Shown here piece by piece: positions 1 through 8,180 of a stretch of DNA of 49,407 nt (its first letter is position 1; every line of letters starts with the position of its first letter). The notes under the pieces were generated by a model that made no database searches, was not told the DNA's origin, and saw nothing but the letters and a program-made list of their open reading frames with translations. A program made the position numbers and the translations under genes. This DNA is from an uncultured Lachnospiraceae bacterium (lineage in GTDB: Bacteria; Bacillota; Clostridia; Lachnospirales; Lachnospiraceae), in assembly GCA_937965795.1 (NCBI GenBank), contig CALCMD010000019.1, positions 1 through 49,407 on the forward strand, given 5' to 3'.

Positions 1-76
1 GTGGGACTCGAACCCACACACCCTTGCGGATAACAGATTTTGAGTCTGTCTCGTCTGCCAATTCCGACACACCGGC
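1..76 (-). tRNA. tRNA-Leu(CAA), 3' end cut off by the window
   Basis: Read on the minus strand, the 5' end is G at 76. The acceptor strand is GCCGGTG, the anticodon loop is CTCAAAA (anticodon CAA, reading UUG Leu codons), and a long class-II variable arm precedes a T-arm with GGTTCGAGTCC. The window begins inside the 3' half, so the last T-stem/acceptor bases and any CCA are missing. The long variable arm together with the CAA anticodon identifies leucine. Confidence 0.93.
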
Positions 77-88
77 GTTCCAGAGATT

Positions 89-117
89 ATTCTAGCATAA
101 TCTGTCATATGATGCAA
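89..117 (-). promoter_or_regulatory. sigma-A promoter of tRNA-Leu
   Basis: On the minus strand there is a -35 TTGCAT (112-117), a 17-nt spacer and a -10 TAGAAT (89-94). The predicted start is about 6 nt before the mature tRNA 5' end. Runs of A (AAAAAATGC repeated) lie directly upstream of the -35 at about 118-150 and look like an UP element. Confidence 0.7.
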
Positions 118-166
118 GCATTTTTTCGTTTTTTTGCATTTTTTGCATTTTCTACGATTTCACAGA

Positions 167-193
167 GCCGCAGATGTTTTCACTGTCTGCGGC
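167..193. terminator. GC-rich hairpin downstream of the SGNH esterase
   Basis: An 8-bp perfect stem (GCCGCAGA / TCTGCGGC) lies 14 nt beyond the esterase stop codon. No U-tract follows it on the minus strand, so it may be a mRNA-stabilising hairpin rather than an intrinsic terminator. Confidence 0.4.
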
Positions 194-206
194 CCGGTAT
201 GGATTT

Positions 207-3200
207 TTACTTTTTAATTTTTACGGTCCGGCTCTGCCCTTTCTTTGCCAGGAGCTTTTCATATGCTTTATATTTCGCCTTTGGAACTTTTATGACCGCT
301 TTCTTATGAATACCCTTAAACGCATTCTTTCCTACTTGTTTCAGAGATTTACTCTTAATGCTAATATTCTTTAACGCCTTACAGCCGGAAAATACCTTGC
401 CGCCCAACGTTTTCAGTCCGCTGCCCTGCATCGTCACTTTTTTCAGCTTTGTACAGCCTGCAAATGCGCTCTTCCCAATATTTTCCACATTTTTCCCAAT
501 GACTGCGCTCGTTATTTTTTTGTTATTCTTAAATGCGGAAGCTTTGACCGAAGTAACCTTATAGCTCTGCCCTCCAAGCGTTACCGTATGGTACACAGTA
601 AGCTTCGTAAGCTTCTGGTTTTTCACACCAACGACTTCCACTGTCCGTTTTTCCGTGTCTGTTACCTTATAGCTGTAGTTTCCTTCCTCGCAGATCTGCC
701 CCTTTTTGGGAGCTTCCGGCTTCGGTTCTTCCGTTTTTCCTTCTTTGCTGACCGTAAAAGTGACTGTTACAGAACCTGCTGCTTTATTTACTGTAATACC
801 GGAGATTTTAAGCTCTGCCGCATTGGAAACCGCCACCTGAATATCCGCTCCGAACCGGACGTCCTTTTTGGCCGTCAGCGTAAAGGCCGCGCTTGTCTTA
901 TCCCCATTCCAGGACAGCTTTGACGCCGTATAAAGCGCATTCTCCGGTACGGCAACGGTATCTCCCGTAATCGTCACTGTCTGTACGCCTCCAATGACTT
1001 TCTTCTCTGTCAGCCCGTGGGAAGCTTTTTCCAGCGCCTCCCGAACTCTGGCTAACTGCTCCGCATCCGTCACGCCGTCCGTGGCTGCCTTCTGTGCGGC
1101 GTCATATGCCGCCCGAAACGCTTCGGCGCTCTCTGTCGTATAAACGGCAGCATTTTTTAATATTCCGGCCTGTCTTTCCAGCTCTGCATCCAAATCTTCT
1201 TTTTCCGTACCTGTCGTCAAAAGGATGTCATCTCCGGTAAACGTCACATGCTTTGCCGTATTCCCTTTGATATTTGCAGTAACTTCCACCGCATAATTCC
1301 GGCTTGTCGGAAGACTCATCGCCACCTCTTCCCCATCAATACCTGAATTTTTCACATAGGTTCTTCCATCCCGGTCTGTGACTCTCACCGTCATATCACC
1401 GATGGTTTCTTCCGTTCCGTAAACGCTCTGTACACTGCTCCGGCTTACGGTAATACCGTCTCCGCTTTCAGAAACAGACACCTCCGGCTTGCCCTGGCTG
1501 CTGGTATCACTGCATTCAAACCGATAGGAAAGATTTGCAATCCTCGTGTTCGTGTCCAGTCCGCACTCGCGGATAAACTGCTGCGCCATACGGAGCTGCC
1601 CTGCCGCGCCCGGATGGATATTGTTATCCCCATAATAATAATTCGAAGTAAACAGATACGGATAGGCTGTCGCTTCCTCATTCCATTCCGTGTACTGGTC
1701 GATAAACAGAATGTCCCCGATTTCCTCTGCAACCGCCTTCATAGACGCCACGGAACCGCTTTCGCCCTTCAGCTTATTGGCATAATTCCCTCCCTTTGCC
1801 GGCGTCGGGCTTCTGAAAATAATCAGTGCGTCCGGATTTACCGCTTTTATGCGCTCCACAATACTTTTCAGATTGTTATTGTAGGCTGCCTGGCTGATCG
1901 TATCGTTGGTTCCAAGCATAATGGAAACAATATCCGGATGATATTTCGTCATGCGCTGCTCGATATTTGCAATCGTTCTTTCCGCTGTCGCACCCGAAAC
2001 AGCGGTATTCACTACCATGTCGTCTGCTCTTCCCAGATCCTCCTTCACATACTTCTCAAAAATCTGGGCAATGCCGTCATATCCATGCGTATGAGCCGCC
2101 GCATGGGTAATCGAATCTCCCATAAACAGCCACGTCAGCGCTTCTTCCTTATTTTCCGCTTTCTCCCGGATCGCCTGCTGCAATTCTGTAAGTACCGGAG
2201 TCTGGGCTTTATTTCCTTCCGCAACTGTTCCTGTCACGGCGGAAAGCTGGATTTTTCCATCTCCCGTCTGTACCGTCAGTTCATAATCCTTTCCTTCCGG
2301 AAGCTTTTCAATGGTAAATGGATTGCCGGAAGCCTTTCCGGTGATCCTGGCGCCGTCTATCGTCAGGATATAGTTCCACTCCGTTCCTTCCACGCCGTCC
2401 ACCGTCACTTCCAGGCTGTCCCCGGACGCCGTTACCTCCGGCATAAGTTTCAGATAAGTATCCGGCGCTTTTTCTGCCGTCCAGTTCTCCGATATGGTTG
2501 GGAATGTGTTATCCACGGTCCCGTATACCACCTTTGAAAACTGCCTGGAGATTTCATAATGCCCCTGCGCGTTCAGCAGACCTTCCTCCGTAAGCATATT
2601 ATTTTTAAAATTGTCATTGGAAGTCTCCGTATAGTGGTCTACCACAGCGATGCGCTCTTTTACAGAAGCCGCTTTTCCCTGAATGACCTCCTGCGCCGCC
2701 GCAATATATTCTTCAATCTTTGCATTTACCGCTGCATCCTTTACCGCGTGCGGATACTGGATCACCGCGCAGCCTGTACCGTTTTTCATCGCCAGCGCCT
2801 GGTCAAGAATAGTAGAAAGCGCCGCCTGGAAGGCTCCGGTTCCTCCCTCTCCGTTATAATCCTCCGGCCCGATCAGATAGGCTACCGCCATCGGATCGGC
2901 CTTTGTAATCAGCTCCGGAAGCTTTCTGGCGAACTCTGAAGCGTCCTGCCCGGCCTTTCCCATATTGATCGTATAGCGCTGCATCCCTTCCCGGACGCCA
3001 TTTATACGTTTTGACCAGCGTACATATTCTTCAAACTGGCCGATAAAGTTCCGGACGCCCCCGATCTCTTCAAATCTTCCCTGTGTCTCGACGCCGCCGC
3101 CAAAAAGCCAGGTATTATCCAGGCTGTCCGCCGCGAACATCGCAGAAGTCACGCCTCCGCCGACAGGCGTCTCGGCGCTGTTCTGTCCCGCAATCGTCAC

Positions 3201-3938
3201 CTGTGAAATCGTTCCGTTAAAGTTTGTAAAGTTTGTATGCGTCTGGCAGCTTCCCGTTCTCAAACCGCCGATTACTACGGAGTCTATGTTCTGCCGCCAG
3301 TCCGTATAGGATGTTCCTGTTCCTCCGAAAAACGCCTGTACGAACTTCTTTGTATTTCTGGTTCCCTCCGCACTGACCGTTTTTACTGCTCCTCCATTCA
3401 TCTGGACACTGAGCTTATCCGGCGCGATGTTCAAAGTCAGCGTGTAAGTATTTCCATTCGTAACTTTGACTCCGGAATCCACCTGCCAGTCTGTCCCCCC
3501 ATTCGCTGCTCCTGTCATCAGAAAGACTCTTCCATTTGACCCCAGGATCACCCCCAGCTCTTCCGACGGAGAAGACGTGGAAGTATTCTTGCTGCTGTTG
3601 GAAATCTCCAGCAGGTTCATAAAGTTCGATACCGCAGACGGTGTAAACGTAATCGAAAGATTAATGGAACCTGCCCCTTTGATATTATCCCGGAATAAGC
3701 CCACGTCTGCCGCAGAAGCGGAAAACACATTCGTCCCATTAAAGGTTGTGTTCATTTCCGCCGCCGTATACGACATACCGTTTTCCATACTGGAGCCTCG
3801 CGTTGTCGCCGCAGTACTTCCATAATACAGGATTTCTCCTGCCGCATCTGCTGACAGGGAAGGCGTCCCCATACCGCTTACCGCTAAAATGCCTGCCAGC
3901 GTCAGCGCACATGCTTTTTTGTAATAATTTCTTTTCAT
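207..3938 (-). CDS. Large secreted SGNH-hydrolase (probable sialate/carbohydrate O-acetylesterase) with LRR_5 C-terminus
   Basis: 1243 aa with a signal peptide (about residues 1-33). Domains in order: a concanavalin-like lectin domain (~37-250; CBM40-like is possible); a degenerate SGNH domain (~270-475) lacking the catalytic residues; an Ig-like linker; an active-looking SGNH domain (~600-795) with GDS (Ser609), Gly649, GTND (676-679) and a DNNIHPG block (His775); a beta domain; a FIVAR-like helical segment (~912-980); another beta domain; and a BspA-like LRR_5 module (~1078-1243). There is no LPXTG. SGNH esterases of this layout often remove acetyl groups from sialic acid or other sugars, which would assist the sialidase at 39.1 kb; the substrate is inferred. 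In block V the Asp sits three residues from His (DNNIH) instead of the usual two. The gene is monocistronic, with its own consensus promoter. Confidence 0.82.
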   Translation of the reverse strand: MKRNYYKKACALTLAGILAVSGMGTPSLSADAAGEILYYGSTAATTRGSSMENGMSYTAAEMNTTFNGTNVFSASAADVGLFRDNIKGAGSINLSITFTPSAVSNFMNLLEISNSSKNTSTSSPSEELGVILGSNGRVFLMTGAANGGTDWQVDSGVKVTNGNTYTLTLNIAPDKLSVQMNGGAVKTVSAEGTRNTKKFVQAFFGGTGTSYTDWRQNIDSVVIGGLRTGSCQTHTNFTNFNGTISQVTIAGQNSAETPVGGGVTSAMFAADSLDNTWLFGGGVETQGRFEEIGGVRNFIGQFEEYVRWSKRINGVREGMQRYTINMGKAGQDASEFARKLPELITKADPMAVAYLIGPEDYNGEGGTGAFQAALSTILDQALAMKNGTGCAVIQYPHAVKDAAVNAKIEEYIAAAQEVIQGKAASVKERIAVVDHYTETSNDNFKNNMLTEEGLLNAQGHYEISRQFSKVVYGTVDNTFPTISENWTAEKAPDTYLKLMPEVTASGDSLEVTVDGVEGTEWNYILTIDGARITGKASGNPFTIEKLPEGKDYELTVQTGDGKIQLSAVTGTVAEGNKAQTPVLTELQQAIREKAENKEEALTWLFMGDSITHAAAHTHGYDGIAQIFEKYVKEDLGRADDMVVNTAVSGATAERTIANIEQRMTKYHPDIVSIMLGTNDTISQAAYNNNLKSIVERIKAVNPDALIIFRSPTPAKGGNYANKLKGESGSVASMKAVAEEIGDILFIDQYTEWNEEATAYPYLFTSNYYYGDNNIHPGAAGQLRMAQQFIRECGLDTNTRIANLSYRFECSDTSSQGKPEVSVSESGDGITVSRSSVQSVYGTEETIGDMTVRVTDRDGRTYVKNSGIDGEEVAMSLPTSRNYAVEVTANIKGNTAKHVTFTGDDILLTTGTEKEDLDAELERQAGILKNAAVYTTESAEAFRAAYDAAQKAATDGVTDAEQLARVREALEKASHGLTEKKVIGGVQTVTITGDTVAVPENALYTASKLSWNGDKTSAAFTLTAKKDVRFGADIQVAVSNAAELKISGITVNKAAGSVTVTFTVSKEGKTEEPKPEAPKKGQICEEGNYSYKVTDTEKRTVEVVGVKNQKLTKLTVYHTVTLGGQSYKVTSVKASAFKNNKKITSAVIGKNVENIGKSAFAGCTKLKKVTMQGSGLKTLGGKVFSGCKALKNISIKSKSLKQVGKNAFKGIHKKAVIKVPKAKYKAYEKLLAKKGQSRTVKIKK

Positions 3939-4028
3939 TTTTCCCTCCTGTTATCCTTCTTTACACCTGAAAATCCTCTTGATTTTTCACTTCTCCATTA
4001 CTTTTTTATAAATAGCCTGTTGTCTTTT

Positions 4029-4057
4029 ATTATAAATTTCTGCCTTCTATTTGTCAA
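4029..4057 (-). promoter_or_regulatory. Consensus sigma-A promoter of the SGNH esterase gene
   Basis: Perfect -35 TTGACA (4052-4057), 17-nt spacer, perfect -10 TATAAT (4029-4034) on the minus strand. The leader is about 85 nt. Confidence 0.82.
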
Positions 4058-4096
4058 TAAATTCCCCTGATTTTCGCACTGTAATGCAACATCGTG

Positions 4097-4125
4097 TTGA
4101 CAGCCGTATTTTGTCATAGTAAAAT
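4097..4125 (+). promoter_or_regulatory. sigma-A promoter of tyrA-aroA
   Basis: -35 TTGACA (4097-4102), 17-nt spacer, -10 TAAAAT (4120-4125). It is divergent from the esterase promoter, about 40 bp away. No T-box or attenuator was seen in the ~43-nt leader. Confidence 0.78.
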
Positions 4126-4174
4126 TAGTCTGATTCTTTACTTATTATAAAACAATAGAGAAAGGGCCCATTTC

Positions 4175-5272
4175 ATGAATGATTTTAAAGTTGGCTTTAT
4201 CGGTCTGGGACTGATTGGAGGTTCCATCGCCAAAGCCCTCAAATATTTTTACCCGAACGTATTTATCACCGCACATACCCGAAGTCTGGAAACCGCACAG
4301 TATGCGCTTGCGGAGGGCATTATTGATAAAGCCTGCACAGAAATAGATGATTCCTACCGGGACTGCGATTACATATTCCTGTGCGCCCCCGTAGAAGCAA
4401 ATGCCTCTTATCTTCAGATACTGAAACCTCTTTTGAAAGAGGATTGTATTCTGACGGATGCAGGAAGCACAAAAACAGATATTCACCAGCACATCTATGC
4501 GCTGGGCATGCAGAAAAACTTTATCGGCGGACATCCTATGGCCGGTTCTGAAAAAACAGGGATCGCAAATGCAAAACGGCACCTTCTGGAAAACGCTTAC
4601 TATGTATTGACCCCTACGGACGAAGTATCGCAGGACAAGATCGACCGCTATGAAAAGCTGGTACGGACCATAAAAGCGCTCCCCCTGATTCTTAGTTGCC
4701 AGGAGCATGATTATGTAACCGCCGCCATCAGCCATCTTCCTCATCTGATCGCTTCCTCACTGGTCAATCTGGTGAAGGATTGTGACAATGAAAACGATAC
4801 GATGAAAACTCTGGCTGCGGGAGGCTTTAAGGACATTACACGAATCGCTTCTTCCTCCCCTGAAATGTGGGAACAGATCTGCTCTACGAACCGTGAAAAT
4901 ATTATTTCTGTGCTGGATGATTATATTAACAGCCTGATTTCGATTAAAATCGCCCTGGCAGAACACGACAATCACAAGATTTACCGGCTCTTCGAAACTT
5001 CCAGAGATTACCGGAATTCCATATCGAATGTGTCGCGGGGTTCGTTTAAAAAGGACTACTCCATCTATTGCGATCTGGTGGATGAAGTCGGAGGAATCGC
5101 CGCTCTCGCCACCATCCTGGCTACGAACGGCATCAGCATCAAAAACATCGGCATCGTCCATAACCGGGAATTTGAAGAAGCGGTTCTCCAGGTGGAATTT
5201 TATGAGGAAACGACCCGAAAAAAAGCCGTTGAACTGCTGCGGCGTTATCGCTACACCGTTTATGAAAGATAG
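4175..5272 (+). CDS. tyrA: Prephenate dehydrogenase
   Basis: 365 aa. Converts prephenate to 4-hydroxyphenylpyruvate with NAD+ in the cytoplasm, on the tyrosine pathway. The N-terminus carries a Rossmann nucleotide-binding motif (GFIGLGLIGGSIAKAL). GGHPMAGSEKTG and SHLPHLIASSL are typical of the TyrA family. The C-terminal ~75 residues (GGIAALATILATNGISIKNI) look like an ACT regulatory domain, as in Bacillus-type TyrA, and suggest feedback inhibition by tyrosine. The ATG is preceded by GAAAGGG. It is the first gene of a two-gene operon with aroA, 15 nt downstream. Confidence 0.94.
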   Translation: MNDFKVGFIGLGLIGGSIAKALKYFYPNVFITAHTRSLETAQYALAEGIIDKACTEIDDSYRDCDYIFLCAPVEANASYLQILKPLLKEDCILTDAGSTKTDIHQHIYALGMQKNFIGGHPMAGSEKTGIANAKRHLLENAYYVLTPTDEVSQDKIDRYEKLVRTIKALPLILSCQEHDYVTAAISHLPHLIASSLVNLVKDCDNENDTMKTLAAGGFKDITRIASSSPEMWEQICSTNRENIISVLDDYINSLISIKIALAEHDNHKIYRLFETSRDYRNSISNVSRGSFKKDYSIYCDLVDEVGGIAALATILATNGISIKNIGIVHNREFEEAVLQVEFYEETTRKKAVELLRRYRYTVYER

Positions 5273-5287
5273 CAGGATAGAAAGGAT

Positions 5288-6580
5288 ATGACAGATATGA
5301 TGAAATATGCAAGAGTAAAAAGACTCCGGGGGGAAGTGACCGTCCCCGGCGATAAGTCCATCTCCCACCGGGCGATTATGTTTGGCGCATTGTCCTCCGG
5401 AACCACGGAAGTAACAAATTTTCTGAATGGCGCAGACTGCCTTTCCACCATCGACTGCTTCCGCCGTCTGGGTATTTCTATCGAGGAAAAGACCGATGCG
5501 GTGCTGATTCACGGAAAAGGGCTGCACGGTCTTACTGCCTCCATATCCGAACTTGACACCGGAAACAGCGGTACGACAACCCGCCTGATTTCCGGCATCC
5601 TGGCAGGGCAGACGTTCGAAACGACTTTAAACGGGGACGCCTCCATCCAGACACGTCCCATGAAGCGTATCATTGATCCGCTCACGCAAATGGGCGCCCG
5701 GATCACGAGTATCCGTGGGAATGGATGTGCGCCGCTGCACATTGCCGGAACCTCCCTGAAAGGAATTCATTACCAGTCTCCGGTAGCTTCGGCACAGGTA
5801 AAGTCCTCGATTCTTCTGGCGGGACTTTACGCAGACTCTCCCACCAGTGTGACGGAACCTTATCTTTCCCGGAATCATTCGGAAATCATGCTGAACTACT
5901 TTGGAGGAACCGTACAGACAAAAGGAACCACCGCCACGATTCTTCCGGAACCACGGCTTACCGGACAGAAGATTCACGTTCCGGGAGATATCTCCTCCGC
6001 AGCCTATTTTCTTGCAGCCGGGCTTATGCTTCCGGACTCTGAAATCCTGATTAAAAATGTGGGCGTCAATCCCACCAGAGACGGCATCCTCCGGGTATTC
6101 CAGGAAATGGGAGGCAATATCACTCTCCTGAACGAAAATTATGGCAATGGGGAACCGACTGCCGACCTGCTGGTACGTTCAGGCAGCCTGCACGGCGTGA
6201 CGGTCGGCGGAAGCATCATCCCTGCCCTGATCGATGAAATTCCAATTCTGGCCGTCCTGGCCTGCTTCGCGGAAGGAACCACCGTGATCAAAGACGCACA
6301 GGAGCTGAAAGTCAAGGAATCCAACCGCATCGACGTAATGGTGAGAAATCTTTCCGCTATGGGAGCCCATATCCAGGCCACCGATGACGGTATGATCATC
6401 GAGGGCGGCTATTCGCTGCACGGCGCGCCAATCGACAGCCGGCTCGATCACCGGATCGCCATGTCATTCGCCATCGCTGCGCTCGCCTCCGACGGCGAAA
6501 CTGAAATTCTGGGCGCGGACTGTGTAAAGATCAGCTACCCGGCGTTTTATAAAGACCTGGAAAAACTCATCGAAAATTAA
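5288..6580 (+). CDS. aroA: 3-phosphoshikimate 1-carboxyvinyltransferase (EPSP synthase)
   Basis: 430 aa, the usual length. Joins PEP to shikimate-3-phosphate in the shikimate pathway. Visible motifs: VPGDKSISHRA near the N-terminus (substrate-binding Lys/Ser), LDTGNSGTTTRL, GDASIQTRPM, and KVKESNRI in the C-terminal half. The residue after GNSGT is Thr, as in many class II enzymes. The start is ambiguous: ATGs at 5288, 5297 and 5300 all fit, with AGGA at 5274-5277 favouring 5288 and AAAGGA at 5281-5286 favouring 5297. Cotranscribed with tyrA and followed by a strong bidirectional terminator. Confidence 0.95.
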   Translation: MTDMMKYARVKRLRGEVTVPGDKSISHRAIMFGALSSGTTEVTNFLNGADCLSTIDCFRRLGISIEEKTDAVLIHGKGLHGLTASISELDTGNSGTTTRLISGILAGQTFETTLNGDASIQTRPMKRIIDPLTQMGARITSIRGNGCAPLHIAGTSLKGIHYQSPVASAQVKSSILLAGLYADSPTSVTEPYLSRNHSEIMLNYFGGTVQTKGTTATILPEPRLTGQKIHVPGDISSAAYFLAAGLMLPDSEILIKNVGVNPTRDGILRVFQEMGGNITLLNENYGNGEPTADLLVRSGSLHGVTVGGSIIPALIDEIPILAVLACFAEGTTVIKDAQELKVKESNRIDVMVRNLSAMGAHIQATDDGMIIEGGYSLHGAPIDSRLDHRIAMSFAIAALASDGETEILGADCVKISYPAFYKDLEKLIEN

Positions 6581-6582
6581 AA

Positions 6583-6637
6583 AGACTGCCGGAAAAAGGA
6601 ATCAGCCCGAACCATTTCCTCTTTCCGGCAGTTTTCA
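6583..6637. terminator. Bidirectional intrinsic terminator between aroA and the purF paralogue
   Basis: The stem ACTGCCGGAAA...TTTCCGGCAGT (6585-6632) has T-runs on both sides (TTTT on plus, CTTTTT on minus), so it ends aroA and the convergent purF-like gene. Confidence 0.85.
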
Positions 6638-6654
6638 CATTCTGTTCTGCCCGT

Positions 6655-8055
6655 CTATTCTTTACCGCTCCAGCAATAGGTGCAGAGTTTACACGGAGAA
6701 ATGCCGATGGATTTCTCCATATCGTCCAGTCGATGAAATCTCAGACTGGTGAAGTTTAACTGTTTCCGAATCTCATCCACCATTTCTTTATAATTCTGGC
6801 TGTCAGGATTTGCATAATCCATCAGCACATCCTCCGCCTGATCTCCTTCACGCTCCTTTATAATCCTTCTTGTAATCAAATCCAGCTCGGATTTTGAACG
6901 TGAAAAATTCAGATATTTGCACCCAAAAAGCAAAGGCGGACACGCCGGACGGATGTGTACTTCTTTCGCCCCGCTCTGGTAAAGGAATTCCGTGGTTTCC
7001 CGAAGCTGCGTCCCACGCACAATAGAATCATCAATCAGCAGCATTTTCTTTCCTTTAATCAGAGCGTCTACCGGAATCAGCTTCATTCTGGCAATCAGAT
7101 TTCTCTGGCTCTGCTTCGTCGGCATGAAAGAACGCGGCCAGGTCGGGGTATATTTGATAAAAGGACGTGCAAAGGGAACTCCCGCTTCATTGGCATAGCC
7201 AATGGCATGGGCAATGCCCGAATCCGGTACGCCTGCCGCATAATCGACCTCCACGTTATCACGCCTTGCCAGCATCTTTCCGCAGTTATAACGCATCTCT
7301 TCCACATTTATGCCCTCATAGGTAGAGGTCGGGTATCCATAATATACCCACAGAAAAGAACAGATTTTCATTTCTTCTCCCGCAGGACTGACTGTCTCCA
7401 CACTCTCCGGCGTTATGTATACGATCTCTCCGGGCCCCAGCTCCTTATAATTCGTATAGCCCAGATTGATGTACGCAAAGCTTTCGAAGGAAGCGCAGTA
7501 AGCGTCTTTTTTCTGTCCGATGACAAGAGGCGTTCTGCCCAGCCTGTCCCTGGCCGCATAGATTCCGTCCTTTGTCATGACCAGCATTGTGATAGAACCT
7601 TTTACTCTTTCCTGCACATAGCGAATCCCTTCCACAATACTTTCTTTTTTACAGATCATAGACGCCACCAGTTCTGTAGCATTAATTTTCCCGCTGCTCA
7701 TCTCCTGAAAGTGCGTAGAGCCATTCATGACCTCTTTTAACAATTCGTCTTCATTGTCCAGTCTTCCTACCGTCGTGATCGCATAACTGCCCAGATGCGA
7801 CTGAATCAGAAGCGGCTGCGGCTCACTGTCCGAAATACAGCCAATTCCCAGATTCCCCTCCATCTCTTCCACGTCCCGCTCAAACTTTGTACGAAATGGA
7901 GAATTTTCGATATTATGGATCGCCCGGTTAAATCCCGACTCTCCATGTACTGCCATTCCCCCTCTTCGCGTACCAAGATGCGAATGGTAATCCACTCCAA
8001 AAAACAAATCCATCACACAGTTCTGCTTTGATGCAACGCCAAATATTCCGCCCAT
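6655..8055 (-). CDS. PurF-like amidophosphoribosyltransferase paralogue lacking the glutaminase cysteine
   Basis: 466 aa. The layout is that of PurF: an N-terminal Ntn-type glutaminase domain (~1-230) and a C-terminal phosphoribosyltransferase domain with the PRPP motif LLIDDSIVRGTQ (~339-350). True PurF begins Met-Cys, and that Cys is the processed nucleophile; here the protein begins MGGIFGVAS, so the Cys is Gly. The usual HRGQEGAG segment reads HLGTRRGG. Cysteines at 232, 379 and 455/458 match the Fe-S ligand positions of Bacillus-type PurF. The start at 8055 is supported by AAAGGAG 7 nt upstream and by a promoter that overlaps the longer frame's start. It may use free ammonia or have another role. 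Annotation as a normal PurF would be misleading. Confidence 0.85.
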   Translation of the reverse strand: MGGIFGVASKQNCVMDLFFGVDYHSHLGTRRGGMAVHGESGFNRAIHNIENSPFRTKFERDVEEMEGNLGIGCISDSEPQPLLIQSHLGSYAITTVGRLDNEDELLKEVMNGSTHFQEMSSGKINATELVASMICKKESIVEGIRYVQERVKGSITMLVMTKDGIYAARDRLGRTPLVIGQKKDAYCASFESFAYINLGYTNYKELGPGEIVYITPESVETVSPAGEEMKICSFLWVYYGYPTSTYEGINVEEMRYNCGKMLARRDNVEVDYAAGVPDSGIAHAIGYANEAGVPFARPFIKYTPTWPRSFMPTKQSQRNLIARMKLIPVDALIKGKKMLLIDDSIVRGTQLRETTEFLYQSGAKEVHIRPACPPLLFGCKYLNFSRSKSELDLITRRIIKEREGDQAEDVLMDYANPDSQNYKEMVDEIRKQLNFTSLRFHRLDDMEKSIGISPCKLCTYCWSGKE

Positions 8056-8130
8056 AACTGCACTCCTTTCGTGTAAGCATATATTGTTAAAAACAGTAAT
8101 GGCTCCAAAAAAATTGCCAAATTCGTTCTT

Positions 8131-8160
8131 AGTATACCACCGTCCGGCAAGAAATCTCAA
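8131..8160 (-). promoter_or_regulatory. sigma-A promoter of the purF paralogue
   Basis: -35 TTGAGA (8155-8160), 18-nt spacer, -10 TATACT (8131-8136), on the minus strand. The transcript would begin near 8124, excluding the upstream in-frame start at 8160. No purine riboswitch-like structure was seen in the ~70-nt leader. Confidence 0.68.
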
Positions 8161-8180
8161 GCCCCTTCCACAATTTTCTC

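Noticed and set aside
1614..2537. Long plus-strand open frame (about 307 codons) opposite the SGNH esterase gene
   Set aside because: Arg/His/Cys-rich composition, no ribosome site, and the opposite frame is a clear secreted enzyme; it is an antisense shadow. The same applies to the other frames opposite parC, parE, iscS, glgA and the HK gene.
4097..4175. T-box or aromatic amino acid attenuator before tyrA
   Set aside because: The leader is only ~45 nt and shows no T-box core or terminator pair.
8056..8160. Upstream extension of the purF paralogue to an ATG at 8160
   Set aside because: It overlaps the promoter -35/-10 and lacks a ribosome site; the internal ATG at 8055 has AAAGGAG and matches the family N-terminus.
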